A DNA stretch of 64,000 nt from Candidatus Electrothrix aarhusensis (GCA_004028505.1 MTKO01000046.1:1-64000); one strand, 5' to 3'; shown: positions 19,552 through 28,729, numbered from the stretch's first letter. Translations and numbers: made by a program. The notes: generated by a model from the sequence alone, not told the origin.

Positions 19552-19892
19552 GTTTTTTCTCTTTTTTCGGGGATTACTTTTGGAGCATAGCATACCCTAT
19601 TCATAAATCGATGTTAAGCCTTTTCCTCTTTTCTTGCTGTAATCGTTTATTATCACCTGTGCTTTGCTGTGAGAGTGATTCGAGAGATAGTGATTGACGT
19701 AATGGGCAATCCATTGATAGATTACGGGGAATAAAAGCAGCAGGGATGCGTTGGAATTCCGTGTTGGAAATTCCGGCTTCCGAGAAAAAACGTTTCCTTT
19801 TGCATCCATTTTTTGACCCCTCTTACTTTTTTAAAGAAGTCTGAAGAAGAGCAAAGAAGTACAGTGAAGTTAATCTGAGGAAAGACATACCT

Positions 19893-21254
19893 ATGCCCCG
19901 TATTCTTATTGTAGATGACGAGTTAAGTATGCGTGATTTTCTCAAAATTCTTTTTGAGAATGAGGGCTACGAAGTTTTTGTCGCGTCTAATGCGGCCACA
20001 GCATTAGACGTCGCTATTAAAGATCCGTTTGATGTTGTTATTACCGACATTCGTATGCCCGGCATGAACGGTCTTGAGCTGCTGGTAGAACTTAAGCAGC
20101 ATTTTTCCGATTTACCGGTGGTTATGATCACCGCGTATGCCTCTCCCGATGATGCTGTACAGGCAATGAGGCAGGGTGCCTTTGATTATATTACCAAACC
20201 GTTTCATGTTGATGAGCTGAAGAATGTCATCAGAACGGCCGTTCAACGCAAGGCATCAGCTGAGAAGAATGAGGCAGTGGAGACCTTTGCGGGGATTATC
20301 GGTTCTAGCCCAGAAATGTTGCGAATTTTCGATCTTATTAGACGAGTAGCGCCTACCCCAGCCAGTGTGCTTATATATGGTGAATCCGGGACTGGAAAGG
20401 AACTGGTCGCCAAGGCCATTCATCAGCATTCCAAGGTCGTTGCAAATCCTTTTGTTCCAATCACATGCAGTGCAATACCGGAAAGTCTTCTTGAAAGCGA
20501 ACTCTTTGGTCATGTCAAAGGCTCCTTTACAGGCGCTGTGGCAGATAAACCTGGGCTTTTTCAGCAAGCTGATTCCGGCACAGCCTTTCTTGATGAAATC
20601 GGCGAGCTTACTCCGATTATTCAGACCAAACTCTTGCGGGTGCTTCAGGAACGTGAGTTTATGCCGGTGGGATCGACAAAGACAAAGCAAGTTAATGTCC
20701 GCATCATTTCTGCAACCAACCGGAACCTAGAAGACGAAATCATGGAGAAGCGCTTCCGTGAGGACCTTTTTTACCGTCTCGCTGTTGTACCGATTAGAGT
20801 CCCACCACTCAGAGAGCGAAAGGGAGATGTTCCTCTGCTGGTAGATTATTTCCTAAAAAAATATTCCGAACTGTTCGGCAAAGAAGTACAAAACATTTCT
20901 TCATATGGTCTGGAAGTTTTGATGGACTACAATTTCCCGGGCAATGTCCGGGAACTTGAAAATATTATTGAGCGCGGGGTGGCCCTTGAAACATCCAATA
21001 TTATTCTTCCAGAAAGCCTTATACTTTCTCGGAAGGAAAAAGCAGGTTCACAGAAAGAACCCTTATTTGTCGGGGCCCAGGATGAGCGGGAACTGTTTGA
21101 TCGGGGGATGGAGGATATCCTGATCGACTTGGAAACCAGAATGATTAAGCATGCGCTTGAAGCGGCTGAAGGCTCAAAAATGCGGGCTGCTGAGCTGCTT
21201 AAGGTCAGTTTCAGATCTTTTCGTTATAAAACGAAAAAATACGAGATTGATTAA
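19893..21254 (+). CDS. Sigma-54-dependent response regulator (NtrC family, PilR-like)
   Basis: The 453-residue protein has three domains. The receiver (1-120) shows ILIVDDE, the phosphoacceptor in VVITDIRMPGMNG (Asp about 52) and ITKPF. The AAA+ domain (about 135-365) has Walker A GESGTGKE, the sigma-54 contact ELFGHVKGSFTGA (GAFTGA form is GSFTGA), Walker B FLDEIGEL and RFREDLFYRL. The Fis-type helix-turn-helix ends AAELLKVSFRSFRYKTKKY, closest to PilR regulators. It should activate sigma-54 promoters on phosphorylation by the kinase encoded 71 bases downstream. The Shine-Dalgarno GAGGAAAG precedes the ATG. Confidence 0.92.
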   Translation: MPRILIVDDELSMRDFLKILFENEGYEVFVASNAATALDVAIKDPFDVVITDIRMPGMNGLELLVELKQHFSDLPVVMITAYASPDDAVQAMRQGAFDYITKPFHVDELKNVIRTAVQRKASAEKNEAVETFAGIIGSSPEMLRIFDLIRRVAPTPASVLIYGESGTGKELVAKAIHQHSKVVANPFVPITCSAIPESLLESELFGHVKGSFTGAVADKPGLFQQADSGTAFLDEIGELTPIIQTKLLRVLQEREFMPVGSTKTKQVNVRIISATNRNLEDEIMEKRFREDLFYRLAVVPIRVPPLRERKGDVPLLVDYFLKKYSELFGKEVQNISSYGLEVLMDYNFPGNVRELENIIERGVALETSNIILPESLILSRKEKAGSQKEPLFVGAQDERELFDRGMEDILIDLETRMIKHALEAAEGSKMRAAELLKVSFRSFRYKTKKYEID

Positions 21255-21325
21255 AACGGGAAAGAACGTCCTCCTGACCGTACTTTTTTATCCACCGGTT
21301 TGAAGAAAAATATGAAGAATATATT

Positions 21326-23065
21326 ATGTCTATAAATAAGCTTATCAACGAGTTGAAACCCATACAAGACTCAAAGGAACAGCTGCGTCGCCATCTGGTC
21401 TGGATGATCATGACGAGGGTGATACTTTTTACTCTGCTGATCGCTGTAACGGTGGTCCTACAGAGTTTGGGGCGTAATGTTATTCTGCCTCCCAATGCCG
21501 TGACAATGGCTTTTCTCTCTGTGGTGTTTATCTACTCTATTGGATCTGCCGGGCTTTTACAGACAAAAACCAGTCACCTGCCACGTTTTGGGCTTATTCA
21601 AGTTCTTTCGGATACGGTGTTTTCCGCTTTATTAGTGCTGGGCACCGGGTGCAGTCAATCTATCTTTCGGCCGATTTTTATTTTCCCTGTCCTTATCGGG
21701 GGCTTGAATCTGAATCGAATCGGAGGGCTTTTGGCTGCCACAGCTTCGTCTGTCTTATACGGGGCGATTCTTCTCTGCGAGTATCTTGAATATATCCCTC
21801 CCTTTTATTCTCATACTAATTATATTCCACCGGATTATTTTCTTGATGTTGTCAATAAGTTTGCGGTTTACGTCGTCCTTTTTTTTGCTATCGGTCTATC
21901 GAGTAGTATTGTTGCAGCGAGGCTCCGCAGGACGGAAGAAGCACTTTCCAGGACCTCAGTACAGTTTGATCGCCTCAATATTTTGTATAAGCAGATCTTT
22001 GATGATATTAATACTGGTATCATTACTGTTGACAGCAGAAATCTGGTCACTTCCTGCAATAGTGCCTTTGAAAAGATAACAGGCTTTTCTATTGAGAAAA
22101 TTATCGGCCTTCCTTTTGATACCTTTTTTCCGACAATTATTCTCACTGAAAATGATGAGAGTAAACAGGCTGTTGATCTCATAAGAGAGGACGGCGGTTT
22201 TACTCGGGTCAGATTTACCTTGGCGCAGTTGAATCTTCCGCCTGACCCGGAAGTGCAAGGTGGCCGGGGAGATGCACGTTGCAAGGTAATCACCATGCAG
22301 GATATCAGCGTATTGGAAAAGATGGAGCAGCAGGTCAGAGACACTGAAAAAATGGCGACCATTGGTGAATTAAGCGGTGGCATTGCCCATGATTTCCGGA
22401 ATCCTTTAGCAGCCATTTCGGGATCTGCGCAGATACTGAGCGTACATATCAGAGAGAGGCAGAAAGAGTCTGACGATCCGATAATCAGCACTAACCGACA
22501 TCTGATAGATATTATCCTGCGAGAATCCGACCGGATGGAGAAGACAATTAATGATTTTCTTCAATTTGCACATCCCAAAGAGTCGGAGCCGGAATGGTTT
22601 AATCTGAAACGGGTGGTTGTCGATGCTGTCCGGCAAATCCAGGGGAAGAAATCTCGTTATCCTGGATGTACCATAACCGTTGACATTCCAGAGACCCTTG
22701 ACTGCTGGGGAGATAAACGACAGGTGCAGATTATCTTAGTGCATCTCTTGCAAAATAGTTGCTTTGCCTCAAAAGACAGTGCAGAACCTATTCTTGTCCA
22801 AGTTGAAGAAGAACAGCAAGAACAGGCTTCTCTTTGTATCGCGGTTATTGATAAGGGAGTGGGGATAGCGAATGAAATTCGGGATAAGGTATTCACCCCT
22901 TTCTTTTCTAGCCGAGAGGACAGTGCAGGTCTTGGGATGGCTATTGTTCAACAGTTTGTTGAACAGCACGGAGGTACAGTGACTCTGCTAAAGCCGGATA
23001 AGGGCAGTGTTGTCAAAATACGGTTGCCTCTTCCGGCTTCAATAGAGGATGAAGAAGTAGGTTGA
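21326..23065 (+). CDS. Membrane sensor histidine kinase (PilS-like)
   Basis: A 579-residue kinase. About six membrane segments occupy residues 25-200, as in PilS. A coiled linker and a PAS domain (about 222-330, FDDINTGIITVDSRNLVTSC) follow, then HisKA with the phosphoacceptor in GELSGGIAHDFRNPLAAISG (His about 355). The HATPase_c domain has an N-box near LVHLLQNSCFAS, a G1 box DKGVGIA and FFSSREDSAGLGMAIV. It probably controls the regulator encoded just upstream. The PilS/PilR name rests on domain layout and the helix-turn-helix of its partner; pilus genes are not in the window. Confidence 0.9.
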   Translation: MSINKLINELKPIQDSKEQLRRHLVWMIMTRVILFTLLIAVTVVLQSLGRNVILPPNAVTMAFLSVVFIYSIGSAGLLQTKTSHLPRFGLIQVLSDTVFSALLVLGTGCSQSIFRPIFIFPVLIGGLNLNRIGGLLAATASSVLYGAILLCEYLEYIPPFYSHTNYIPPDYFLDVVNKFAVYVVLFFAIGLSSSIVAARLRRTEEALSRTSVQFDRLNILYKQIFDDINTGIITVDSRNLVTSCNSAFEKITGFSIEKIIGLPFDTFFPTIILTENDESKQAVDLIREDGGFTRVRFTLAQLNLPPDPEVQGGRGDARCKVITMQDISVLEKMEQQVRDTEKMATIGELSGGIAHDFRNPLAAISGSAQILSVHIRERQKESDDPIISTNRHLIDIILRESDRMEKTINDFLQFAHPKESEPEWFNLKRVVVDAVRQIQGKKSRYPGCTITVDIPETLDCWGDKRQVQIILVHLLQNSCFASKDSAEPILVQVEEEQQEQASLCIAVIDKGVGIANEIRDKVFTPFFSSREDSAGLGMAIVQQFVEQHGGTVTLLKPDKGSVVKIRLPLPASIEDEEVG

Positions 23066-23084
23066 ATTATCAAATTATCGGCAA

Positions 23085-24368
23085 TTAATCAGTAATTTGC
23101 TCTATCTCAGCACCGACGTGGCGGAGTTTCTCTACCATGTTTTCATATCCACGTTCAAGATGGTATATTCTTGATATTTCAGTTATACCAGATGCGGAAA
23201 GTCCTGCAATGACAAGAGAGGCCGAGGCCCGCAGGTCTGTGGCCATCATGGGTGCCCCTATCAGTTTATTGCGGGCGATTCCGCTGACAACGGCTGTGGC
23301 TCCATCGATATTGATTTTTGCTCCCAGGCGTTGCAGCTCGGCAACATGCATGAAACGATTTTCAAAGATTGTTTCATGGATAATGGAAGTTCCGTTGCAT
23401 TGGATCATCAGGGCCATGAATTGGGCCTGGAGATCGGTGGGGAATCCGGGATAGGGCATAGTGGTGATATCAACAGCCTGTAAAGGACAGCTGTGCCCCT
23501 GGTTATTAAGAGGACAGGAGGCGATAATACTGTTTTTCTTTGCCTCTATCGTCATTCCAATAACTCGAAGTTTTTCCATGAGGACCGGTAGGTGTGAGGG
23601 GTCACAGTCCGTGATTTCGAGTTCTCCACCGGTCGCCCCGACCGCTATGGCATAGGTACCCGCCTCAATGCGATCCGGGATAATCGTTGCCTCGGTGGCT
23701 TGTAACGAGGTGACACCGGTTACGGTGAGGCAATCTGTATCCCGGCCTTCAATCCTTGCTCCCATTGCAGTGAGCATATCAATAAGATTGCCCACCTCTG
23801 GTTCTTTGGCTGCATTGCGGATAAGCGTTGTTCCGCTTGCCTTGACTGAGGCCATGAGAACATTTTCTGTTCCGGTGACAGAGGGGATATCAAAATAAAT
23901 CGTGTTGCCTGTCAGCATTCCCTCAACCCGTGCTTCCACGTAGCCGCTCTCAAGATGAGTAACTGCGCCGAGTTGCTCGAAACCGCGCAAATGGAAATTG
24001 ATGGGCCGGGCACCGATGGCACAGCCGCCGGGCAGAGAGACCCGAGCGCGGCCTGTCCGTGTGAGCAGAGGCCCCAAGACGAGGACCGAAGCCCGCATGG
24101 TTTTGACCAAATCGTAGGGAGCTTCAGCGCCGGTCAGGTCGGTTGTGTTGATCTGTACGGAACCACCGGACCGCTCCCATGTTGCTCCTAATGTTTGGAG
24201 AAGCATGAGCATGGTGCGGGTGTCACGAAGGTCCGGGACGTTGTGGAGGGTATGGGTTCCAGGAGTCAGCAGGGTGGCTGCCAGCAGCGGCAGAGCTGCA
24301 TTTTTTGCGCCGCTGACCTTGATGCTGCCCTGCAAAAGACGTCCGCCGTTGATTCGTATCTTATCCAT
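23085..24368 (-). CDS. murA: UDP-N-acetylglucosamine 1-carboxyvinyltransferase MurA
   Basis: This is a full-length (427-residue) MurA. It opens [20 protein letters not shown], has the early [13 protein letters not shown] substrate-loop residues (Lys-Asn), the active-site Cys loop in [19 protein letters not shown] (Cys about 116), and IEAGTYAIA and [16 protein letters not shown] further on. It transfers enolpyruvate from PEP to UDP-GlcNAc, the first committed step of peptidoglycan synthesis, and is the target of fosfomycin because the loop residue is Cys rather than Asp. It is convergent with the histidine kinase gene (20 bases between stops). Confidence 0.97.
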   Translation of the reverse strand: MDKIRINGGRLLQGSIKVSGAKNAALPLLAATLLTPGTHTLHNVPDLRDTRTMLMLLQTLGATWERSGGSVQINTTDLTGAEAPYDLVKTMRASVLVLGPLLTRTGRARVSLPGGCAIGARPINFHLRGFEQLGAVTHLESGYVEARVEGMLTGNTIYFDIPSVTGTENVLMASVKASGTTLIRNAAKEPEVGNLIDMLTAMGARIEGRDTDCLTVTGVTSLQATEATIIPDRIEAGTYAIAVGATGGELEITDCDPSHLPVLMEKLRVIGMTIEAKKNSIIASCPLNNQGHSCPLQAVDITTMPYPGFPTDLQAQFMALMIQCNGTSIIHETIFENRFMHVAELQRLGAKINIDGATAVVSGIARNKLIGAPMMATDLRASASLVIAGLSASGITEISRIYHLERGYENMVEKLRHVGAEIEQITD

Positions 24369-24865
24369 TGTGCTTATTGGTAATTATTGTGTTATAGGCT
24401 GATAGATAGCTGCTTATGATTTTCCAGCAGGATATTTCCCTTCTTTGGCAACCGTGTTCAAGTTCTTCGTTTGCGCATTGATGCGAGCTTTCATCCTAAA
24501 AAGCAGCGGTCTTTTTGTCAAGGTAATCGGAGGACAGATCAGACCGAGGATTGTAAAATTTGGTGAAATATTGATAAAAAAGTAGGCTAGGGATGTTTAC
24601 CGCAGGCCACAAGGCCTGCACTCCTCTGTATTAATATTATACCGTAGATACATCTTGTTGAAGCATGTCATGCGGTACGTCAGAGGTCGAAATGATGCAG
24701 TACCCTGAGATGGGAGTAATCATCTCGTTTTCTGGTGCTTGACAAGGAAAGATTTTACCCTATACAGTTGAGCAAGATATCCACCACAGACCATATGGTC
24801 TATTTCCTGCCTTCGGGGGTAGGAACCATCAATCACCATCCCGGTCCGTTCATGGAGAGGAAGAG
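24369..24865 (+). promoter_or_regulatory. Upstream region of the DUF1161 gene with strong promoter candidate
   Basis: The 497-base divergent gap contains a consensus -35 TTGACA (24739-24744), 16 bases, then TATACA (24761-24766), reading rightward about 100 bases before the DUF1161 start. A GCAGGCC/GGCCTGC hairpin (24602-24619) sits farther upstream. No gene is evident in the gap. Confidence 0.45.
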
Positions 24866-25777
24866 ATGAAGAGCATTATTGTGTTTTGTGTGATCATATT
24901 GAGTACAGGACAGGCTGCAGCAGCTATTAAAGACTGCGGGGAGCTGAAGGACGAGATAGCTGCAAAATTGACTGCTGCTGGTATATCCCCATCTGTTCTT
25001 GCCATTGTGGATAAGGACTGGGTAGGTGCGGGAAAGATAGTAGGTAGCTGTGAGAATGGAACAAAGAGGATAGTGCGTGTTCCTGCCGCCCGTTCTGTGG
25101 CCAGAGACGGTCAGACAGATATACCCTCTCTACCCGCCGTAACATTTGCGTACGGTGTTAAAGACTGTGAGGAGCTGAAGGACGAGATAGCTGCAAAGCT
25201 GGTCTCCGCTGGCGTATCTTCCTTTTTTCTTTCCATTGTGGATAAAAACTGGACAGGTGCAGGAAAAATACTGGGGAGTTGCGAGAGTAGCACAAAGAGG
25301 ATAGTTCGTACTCCCGTAGTCGATAGCGCATCTGGGACTGAGCAGGCAGATGCCCCTACGGTGTCACATGCATATGAGGACTGCGGGAAGCTGAAGGACG
25401 AGATAGCTGCAAAATTGGCTACCGCAGGCGTCTCGCAAGCTGTCCTTGCCATTGTGGACAAGGACAGGAAAGGTGCAGGGAAAATATTGGGGAGCTGTGA
25501 GGATGGCACAAAAAAGATAGTTCGTACTCCTGTGGTCGATAGCGTGTTCGGGATTGAGCAGGAAGATGTGAATAGATGGTCAGCAAACGTTTCCTCCGTA
25601 TCACTTGCATATGGTATTAAGGACTGCGGGGATCTGAAGGATGAGATAGCAGCAAAACTGGTCGCCGCTGGCGTATCCTCGTTTCGTCTTGCCATTGTGA
25701 ATAAGAACAAGACAGGAGGGGGGAAAATAGTGGGAAGCTGTGAGAATGGCACAAAGAGGATTATCCGCCGGAAATAA
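24866..25777 (+). CDS. Exported protein with four tandem DUF1161 repeats
   Basis: The 303-residue protein has a signal peptide (MKSIIVFCVIILSTGQAAAA) and four copies of a module of about 47 residues at 24-70, 101-147, 173-219 and 254-301. Each reads C(G/E)xLKDEIAAKLxxAGVS...LxIVxK...GAGKIxGSCExxTKRIVR, the DUF1161 pattern, with two cysteines per copy probably forming a disulfide. Linkers of about 26-34 residues are Ser/Ala/Asp-rich. DUF1161 proteins usually have one domain and no defined function; here the repeats suggest a multivalent periplasmic or secreted binder. The Shine-Dalgarno GAGAGGAAGAG lies just before the ATG. Confidence 0.82.
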   Translation: MKSIIVFCVIILSTGQAAAAIKDCGELKDEIAAKLTAAGISPSVLAIVDKDWVGAGKIVGSCENGTKRIVRVPAARSVARDGQTDIPSLPAVTFAYGVKDCEELKDEIAAKLVSAGVSSFFLSIVDKNWTGAGKILGSCESSTKRIVRTPVVDSASGTEQADAPTVSHAYEDCGKLKDEIAAKLATAGVSQAVLAIVDKDRKGAGKILGSCEDGTKKIVRTPVVDSVFGIEQEDVNRWSANVSSVSLAYGIKDCGDLKDEIAAKLVAAGVSSFRLAIVNKNKTGGGKIVGSCENGTKRIIRRK

Positions 25778-26012
25778 CAAATGTCCAAACCTCTTCAGCC
25801 AGTAGAGTGGGCAACGAGAAATAACGTGAATAATGTTGGAAACGTGACAGCTTTTAAATCAGAAAAGGTCTGGAAAAACCGAAATATTGCCCACCCTACC
25901 GGGCTGAAAGCGAGGATTTTCAGGCGACGTTGCAACTCGGGATTGCTGGGTTTGTCAAAAAAACGTACTCAATGTGTCAGTTGGGTCGTGCTGTTCGTGG
26001 CTCATTGAAAAA

Positions 26013-26123
26013 ATGAATGTGACCCAAACGTACAAAGAATTTAGCCAGGATCAGGCTATGATCCTGGATGAAATGGCTGTGGATTTACGGATAATGATGG
26101 TGGGTGAACAAAATGTCGGATGA
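26013..26123 (+). CDS. Short ORF overlapping the CHAT-SIR2 start
   Basis: A 36-codon reading frame starts MNVTQTYKEFSQDQAMILDE and ends at a TGA that overlaps the first codons of the CHAT gene by 11 bases, the layout expected of translational coupling. Its composition (acidic, hydrophobic, helical) looks protein-like. No clear Shine-Dalgarno is visible, and I know no family for it. It may be a small regulator or the remnant of a longer gene; the 235 bases before it hold no recognised feature. Confidence 0.35.
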   Translation: MNVTQTYKEFSQDQAMILDEMAVDLRIMMVGEQNVG

Positions 26124-27030
26124 GACAATTATATCAGCCAGGAGAATTCTGATTCTGTCAGCAAACCCGAGAGATACAGACCGGTTGCGTCTTGATGAAG
26201 AAGTCCGGGAGATTCGGGACAGGCTGAATCGGGCAAAATACGGCAACCGGTTTACTGTTCAGCTGGCTACAGCTATCAGAATTCGCGATCTGCAACAGGA
26301 ATTGCTGGATCATGAGCCTGATATTGTTCATTTCTGCGGTCATGGTGAAACCGAGGGATTGCTGCTGGAAAACAACTTGGGTGAGGCGGTGTTGGTTCCT
26401 TCAGAGGGTATTGCCTCCCTGTTCGCCCTGTGTTCCCAACATGTTGAATGCGTGCTGCTCAACTCCTGTCATTCCAGTAATCAGGCTGAGGTTATCAGCC
26501 AGCATATTCCCTATGTGATAGGGATGAAGAAAGAAGTTTTTGATGATGCTGCGGTGGAGTTTGCAGGTGGTTTATATGCCGCCTTGGGGGCTGGAAGGAG
26601 CATAGAAGATGCCTTTGAATTCGGCAGGAACGCATTAAAGCTGCACGATCTTCCTGATGAATTAACTCCGATTTTGCTCAAACAAAAAGTCGTTGCCAAT
26701 GCGCCGGAAAAAACAATCTCTCCAAAAGCAAAAAATACAACGAGTTCTGATCGGCCCTCGGTCAGTGCTCCAGTTGCAACCAAACAGAATTTACCACAGC
26801 GGTTGATTACCGCCCGTCAGGAGAACAAACTCATCCCGATTGTCGGGGCTGGTGTGTCCATGTCGCTGAAGGACGAAAGCGGAGAACGTCTTTTTCCCGG
26901 CTGGGACCAACTGCTCGAATATGCCGCTGATGCCTTGAAAACGAATATGCCGCTGATGCCTTGAAAATGGAAGGCAAAGAAGATTTATCCGAGGGCATCA
27001 GGATCATGCTGAAGCTCAAAAAACTTCGAT
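26113..27030 (+). pseudogene. CHAT-SIR2 conflict effector, broken by duplication and IS
   Basis: The N-terminus (RRILILSANPRDTDRLRLDE) and the caspase-like CHAT domain follow, with the catalytic His in IVHFCGHGE and Cys in LLNSCHSSN. A linker rich in Ser, Thr and Lys leads to the start of a SIR2-like NAD-binding domain (KLIPIVGAGVSMSL, then LFPGWDQLLEYAADAL). The frame stops at 26964 because a 26-bp segment is tandemly duplicated; with one copy the frame reads on ALKMEGKEDLSEGIRIML up to the IS at 27031. CHAT proteases and SIR2 NADases are known effectors of abortive-infection systems. This copy lacks most of its SIR2 domain and is probably dead. Start chosen at ATG 26113 rather than GTG 26104. 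Confidence 0.82.
26916..26967. repeat. Perfect 26-bp tandem duplication
   Basis: The 26 bases at 26916-26941 (CGAATATGCC...CTTGAAAA) are repeated exactly at 26942-26967. Because 26 is not a multiple of three, the copy frameshifts the SIR2-like domain and creates the stop at 26964. Confidence 0.95.
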
Positions 27031-27054
27031 CTGTGCGGTTAGCCGTTTTTTAGT

Positions 27055-28341
27055 CTAAGCAGCCAGTTGAAAATCAATATCCTTTTCCTCAAACCACTTT
27101 CTGTATTCATTATTTTGCGCAAGAGCAGTAATCGCAGCCAAGGCCACTGTTCCTTTTTTAGTCCAGCTCATCCCATTATGTTTTTGTCGTTCTGACACAA
27201 TGAGATCATTCGCCTTCTCACCGGCAGCACTTGAATTACAAAGTCCGAGTTCTTTTCGGGCGGCATAGCAGGGGATATAAGGGCGGTTCCTTTCCAGATA
27301 GGCAATAAGCTTCTCTAATAATTGACTGTTCTTTATATCCTTCTCCGGGATCTCGCGCAAAAAATCAATTGCTTTATCGGTGAGACCGTACCAAAGTAAC
27401 GGCTTGAGTTTATCGAGAACTTCATTGCGTAGTTTCCGACCGTTCATTGTTTGGCTCAGCAATTCCCCGCATTTCTTAGCAAGGTGGTACCAGTCCAATA
27501 TTATTCCCATATTTCCTTTCCAGGAATAGAAATTCATAATTGCTGTATTCAGGATCGTATGACCATCAGTAAAAAACTGGAATCGTTTCCCGGAAAGACC
27601 GTTAGCAAGCAAAAAAGACGTTATAATGGGAAGAAGAGAAGTTGTGGATACTCCGTTTAAGACATATTTTGTCCCGTTGTAAGAAAGACGAGCGATTGTG
27701 TTATGTGCGTATTTCCGTTTATGCTCCGTTCTTTTCTGCCCTAGAATTCTGTTATCTTCCTGTCTTTTTACATTAACATCATCGATCGCTATGTTGACTG
27801 TTTCAGAAGGATCCTCGTAGCCTATTGGATTGTCTATGTAACCATCAGAAAAGGAACATCCTTCTGTACAAACAGAGAGTGCATCGTCAATCTTGTACTG
27901 AGGCAGAAAGACGGGACTGGATTGAGTATACTGTGGATTTTTTCCTCGGTATATTCCGGTCTCTTCAAAGCCGTGATGAGATAATATCTGTTCAGATTTT
28001 CGTGTAATATGCTCAAGAAGAGAAGTCCCTTCTCGCTCTGTAACTTCATGAAGTGTACGAGATGGGGTACCGTTTTTTTCCTGGTACCGGATGCGATTGA
28101 TCAATCGTGTTGTCTTTCTGTATGATTCTTTCGTATCACCGTAAATCAAAGCTATTTCTTTGAAACCTGCGGTTAGATAAAACTCTTTTCCGTGCAGGCA
28201 CGAAAAAACATCTCGACCGGTGTTGTATTGCACGTCGGCATCCTTCAGGATACTATGAGTAAGGAATGTAAATCGTCCGACTTCCCCATCAACTTTGTAT
28301 GGACAACTATTTTGAATTACTTGCTCTCCTGCTTCAGCCAT
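27055..28341 (-). CDS. DDE transposase, main part
   Basis: This 428-residue frame carries the catalytic core of a DDE transposase. Candidate acidic residues are in FQFFTDGHTILNTA, GIILDWYHLAKKC and LIVSERQKHNGMSW. The last pattern (SER...GMSW) recalls ISLre2- or ISKra4-like elements, but I do not assign the family. The frame continues upstream of its ATG into the smaller frame at 28343-28570 across a run of nine A's, so the ATG at 28341 is probably internal and the true product is a fusion read through a +1 shift or transcript slippage. The stop at 27055 lies 13 bases inside the left inverted repeat. Confidence 0.82.
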   Translation of the reverse strand: MAEAGEQVIQNSCPYKVDGEVGRFTFLTHSILKDADVQYNTGRDVFSCLHGKEFYLTAGFKEIALIYGDTKESYRKTTRLINRIRYQEKNGTPSRTLHEVTEREGTSLLEHITRKSEQILSHHGFEETGIYRGKNPQYTQSSPVFLPQYKIDDALSVCTEGCSFSDGYIDNPIGYEDPSETVNIAIDDVNVKRQEDNRILGQKRTEHKRKYAHNTIARLSYNGTKYVLNGVSTTSLLPIITSFLLANGLSGKRFQFFTDGHTILNTAIMNFYSWKGNMGIILDWYHLAKKCGELLSQTMNGRKLRNEVLDKLKPLLWYGLTDKAIDFLREIPEKDIKNSQLLEKLIAYLERNRPYIPCYAARKELGLCNSSAAGEKANDLIVSERQKHNGMSWTKKGTVALAAITALAQNNEYRKWFEEKDIDFQLAA

Positions 28342-28342
28342 C

Positions 28343-28570
28343 TCACCCGCTTTTTTTTTGGGACACCCCGGTAAGGTGCTCGGATAAAGCAGACCGTATT
28401 GTCGGATATGCGGTTTGTAAAATGGTCTTTTCGCACTTGTCTATACTTACAGCATCTTTCTCACTGATAACCATACTGAAACCTCCATCTTGTTGCTCTG
28501 TCGGGCTATCGCTAATAGATTCGTTACACTCTACAAGTTCAACGTTTACTTTGACTTTATACCGAGTCAT
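28343..28570 (-). CDS. Transposase N-terminal frame, before the A9 slippery site
   Basis: The 75-residue frame starts at 28570 after a strong Shine-Dalgarno (GGAGGG) with MTRYKVKVNVELVE and ends in VSQKKSG at a TGA one base before the next frame's ATG. Nine A's (28351-28359 on the complement) precede the stop. Loss of one A, or a +1 shift, joins it to the main transposase as SQKKAGEMAEAGEQ. Such A-tracts are common programmed slippage sites in IS elements, though this window also has many apparent homopolymer errors, so either explanation is possible. Confidence 0.65.
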   Translation of the reverse strand: MTRYKVKVNVELVECNESISDSPTEQQDGGFSMVISEKDAVSIDKCEKTILQTAYPTIRSALSEHLTGVSQKKSG

Positions 28571-28663
28571 TCTGATCCCTCCGCATGAAATATGAATCTA
28601 TCCTTCTATAATCTTAATCACATTTCACGCGTGAGGGTAGTGAAAATTAATCTAACCGCACAG

Positions 28664-28729
28664 GTCGCTGTTTTTTTCTTGTGCTATCAGCTCGCTGATC
28701 GTTTTCCAGGAAGGCGTTGTTTCAGACAT
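28664..28729 (-). pseudogene. 5' remnant of a gene truncated by the IS
   Basis: A leftward frame begins at ATG 28729 with MSETTPSWKTISELIAQEK and runs directly into the IS right end after 22 codons. An AAAGG sequence eight bases upstream could serve as ribosome site. The rest of the gene is missing on the far side of the IS, where a different gene on the other strand is found. Function unknown. Confidence 0.5.

Larger units (their letters stand above)
27031..28663 (-). mobile_element. 1.63-kb insertion sequence with 12-bp terminal inverted repeats
   Basis: The ends CTGTGCGGTTAG (27031-27042) and CTAACCGCACAG (28652-28663) are exact inverted repeats enclosing a DDE transposase in two frames. 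No direct target duplication is visible: the left flank ends ACTTCGAT and the right flank begins GTCGCTGT. Each flank is a truncated gene of different origin and strand. Confidence 0.85.

Noticed and set aside
19597-19809. 70-residue minus-strand frame between tatC and the response regulator (possible tatA/tatB)
   Set aside because: It lacks the TatA/B helix-hinge pattern and has no ribosome site; I see nothing supported in 19552-19892.
25781-26008. 75-residue plus-strand frame after the DUF1161 gene
   Set aside because: Composition looks random and there is no ribosome site or homology I can recognise.
27055-28341. Firm assignment to ISKra4 or ISLre2
   Set aside because: Only the placement of acidic residues and the SER...GMSW pattern support a family; insufficient by eye.
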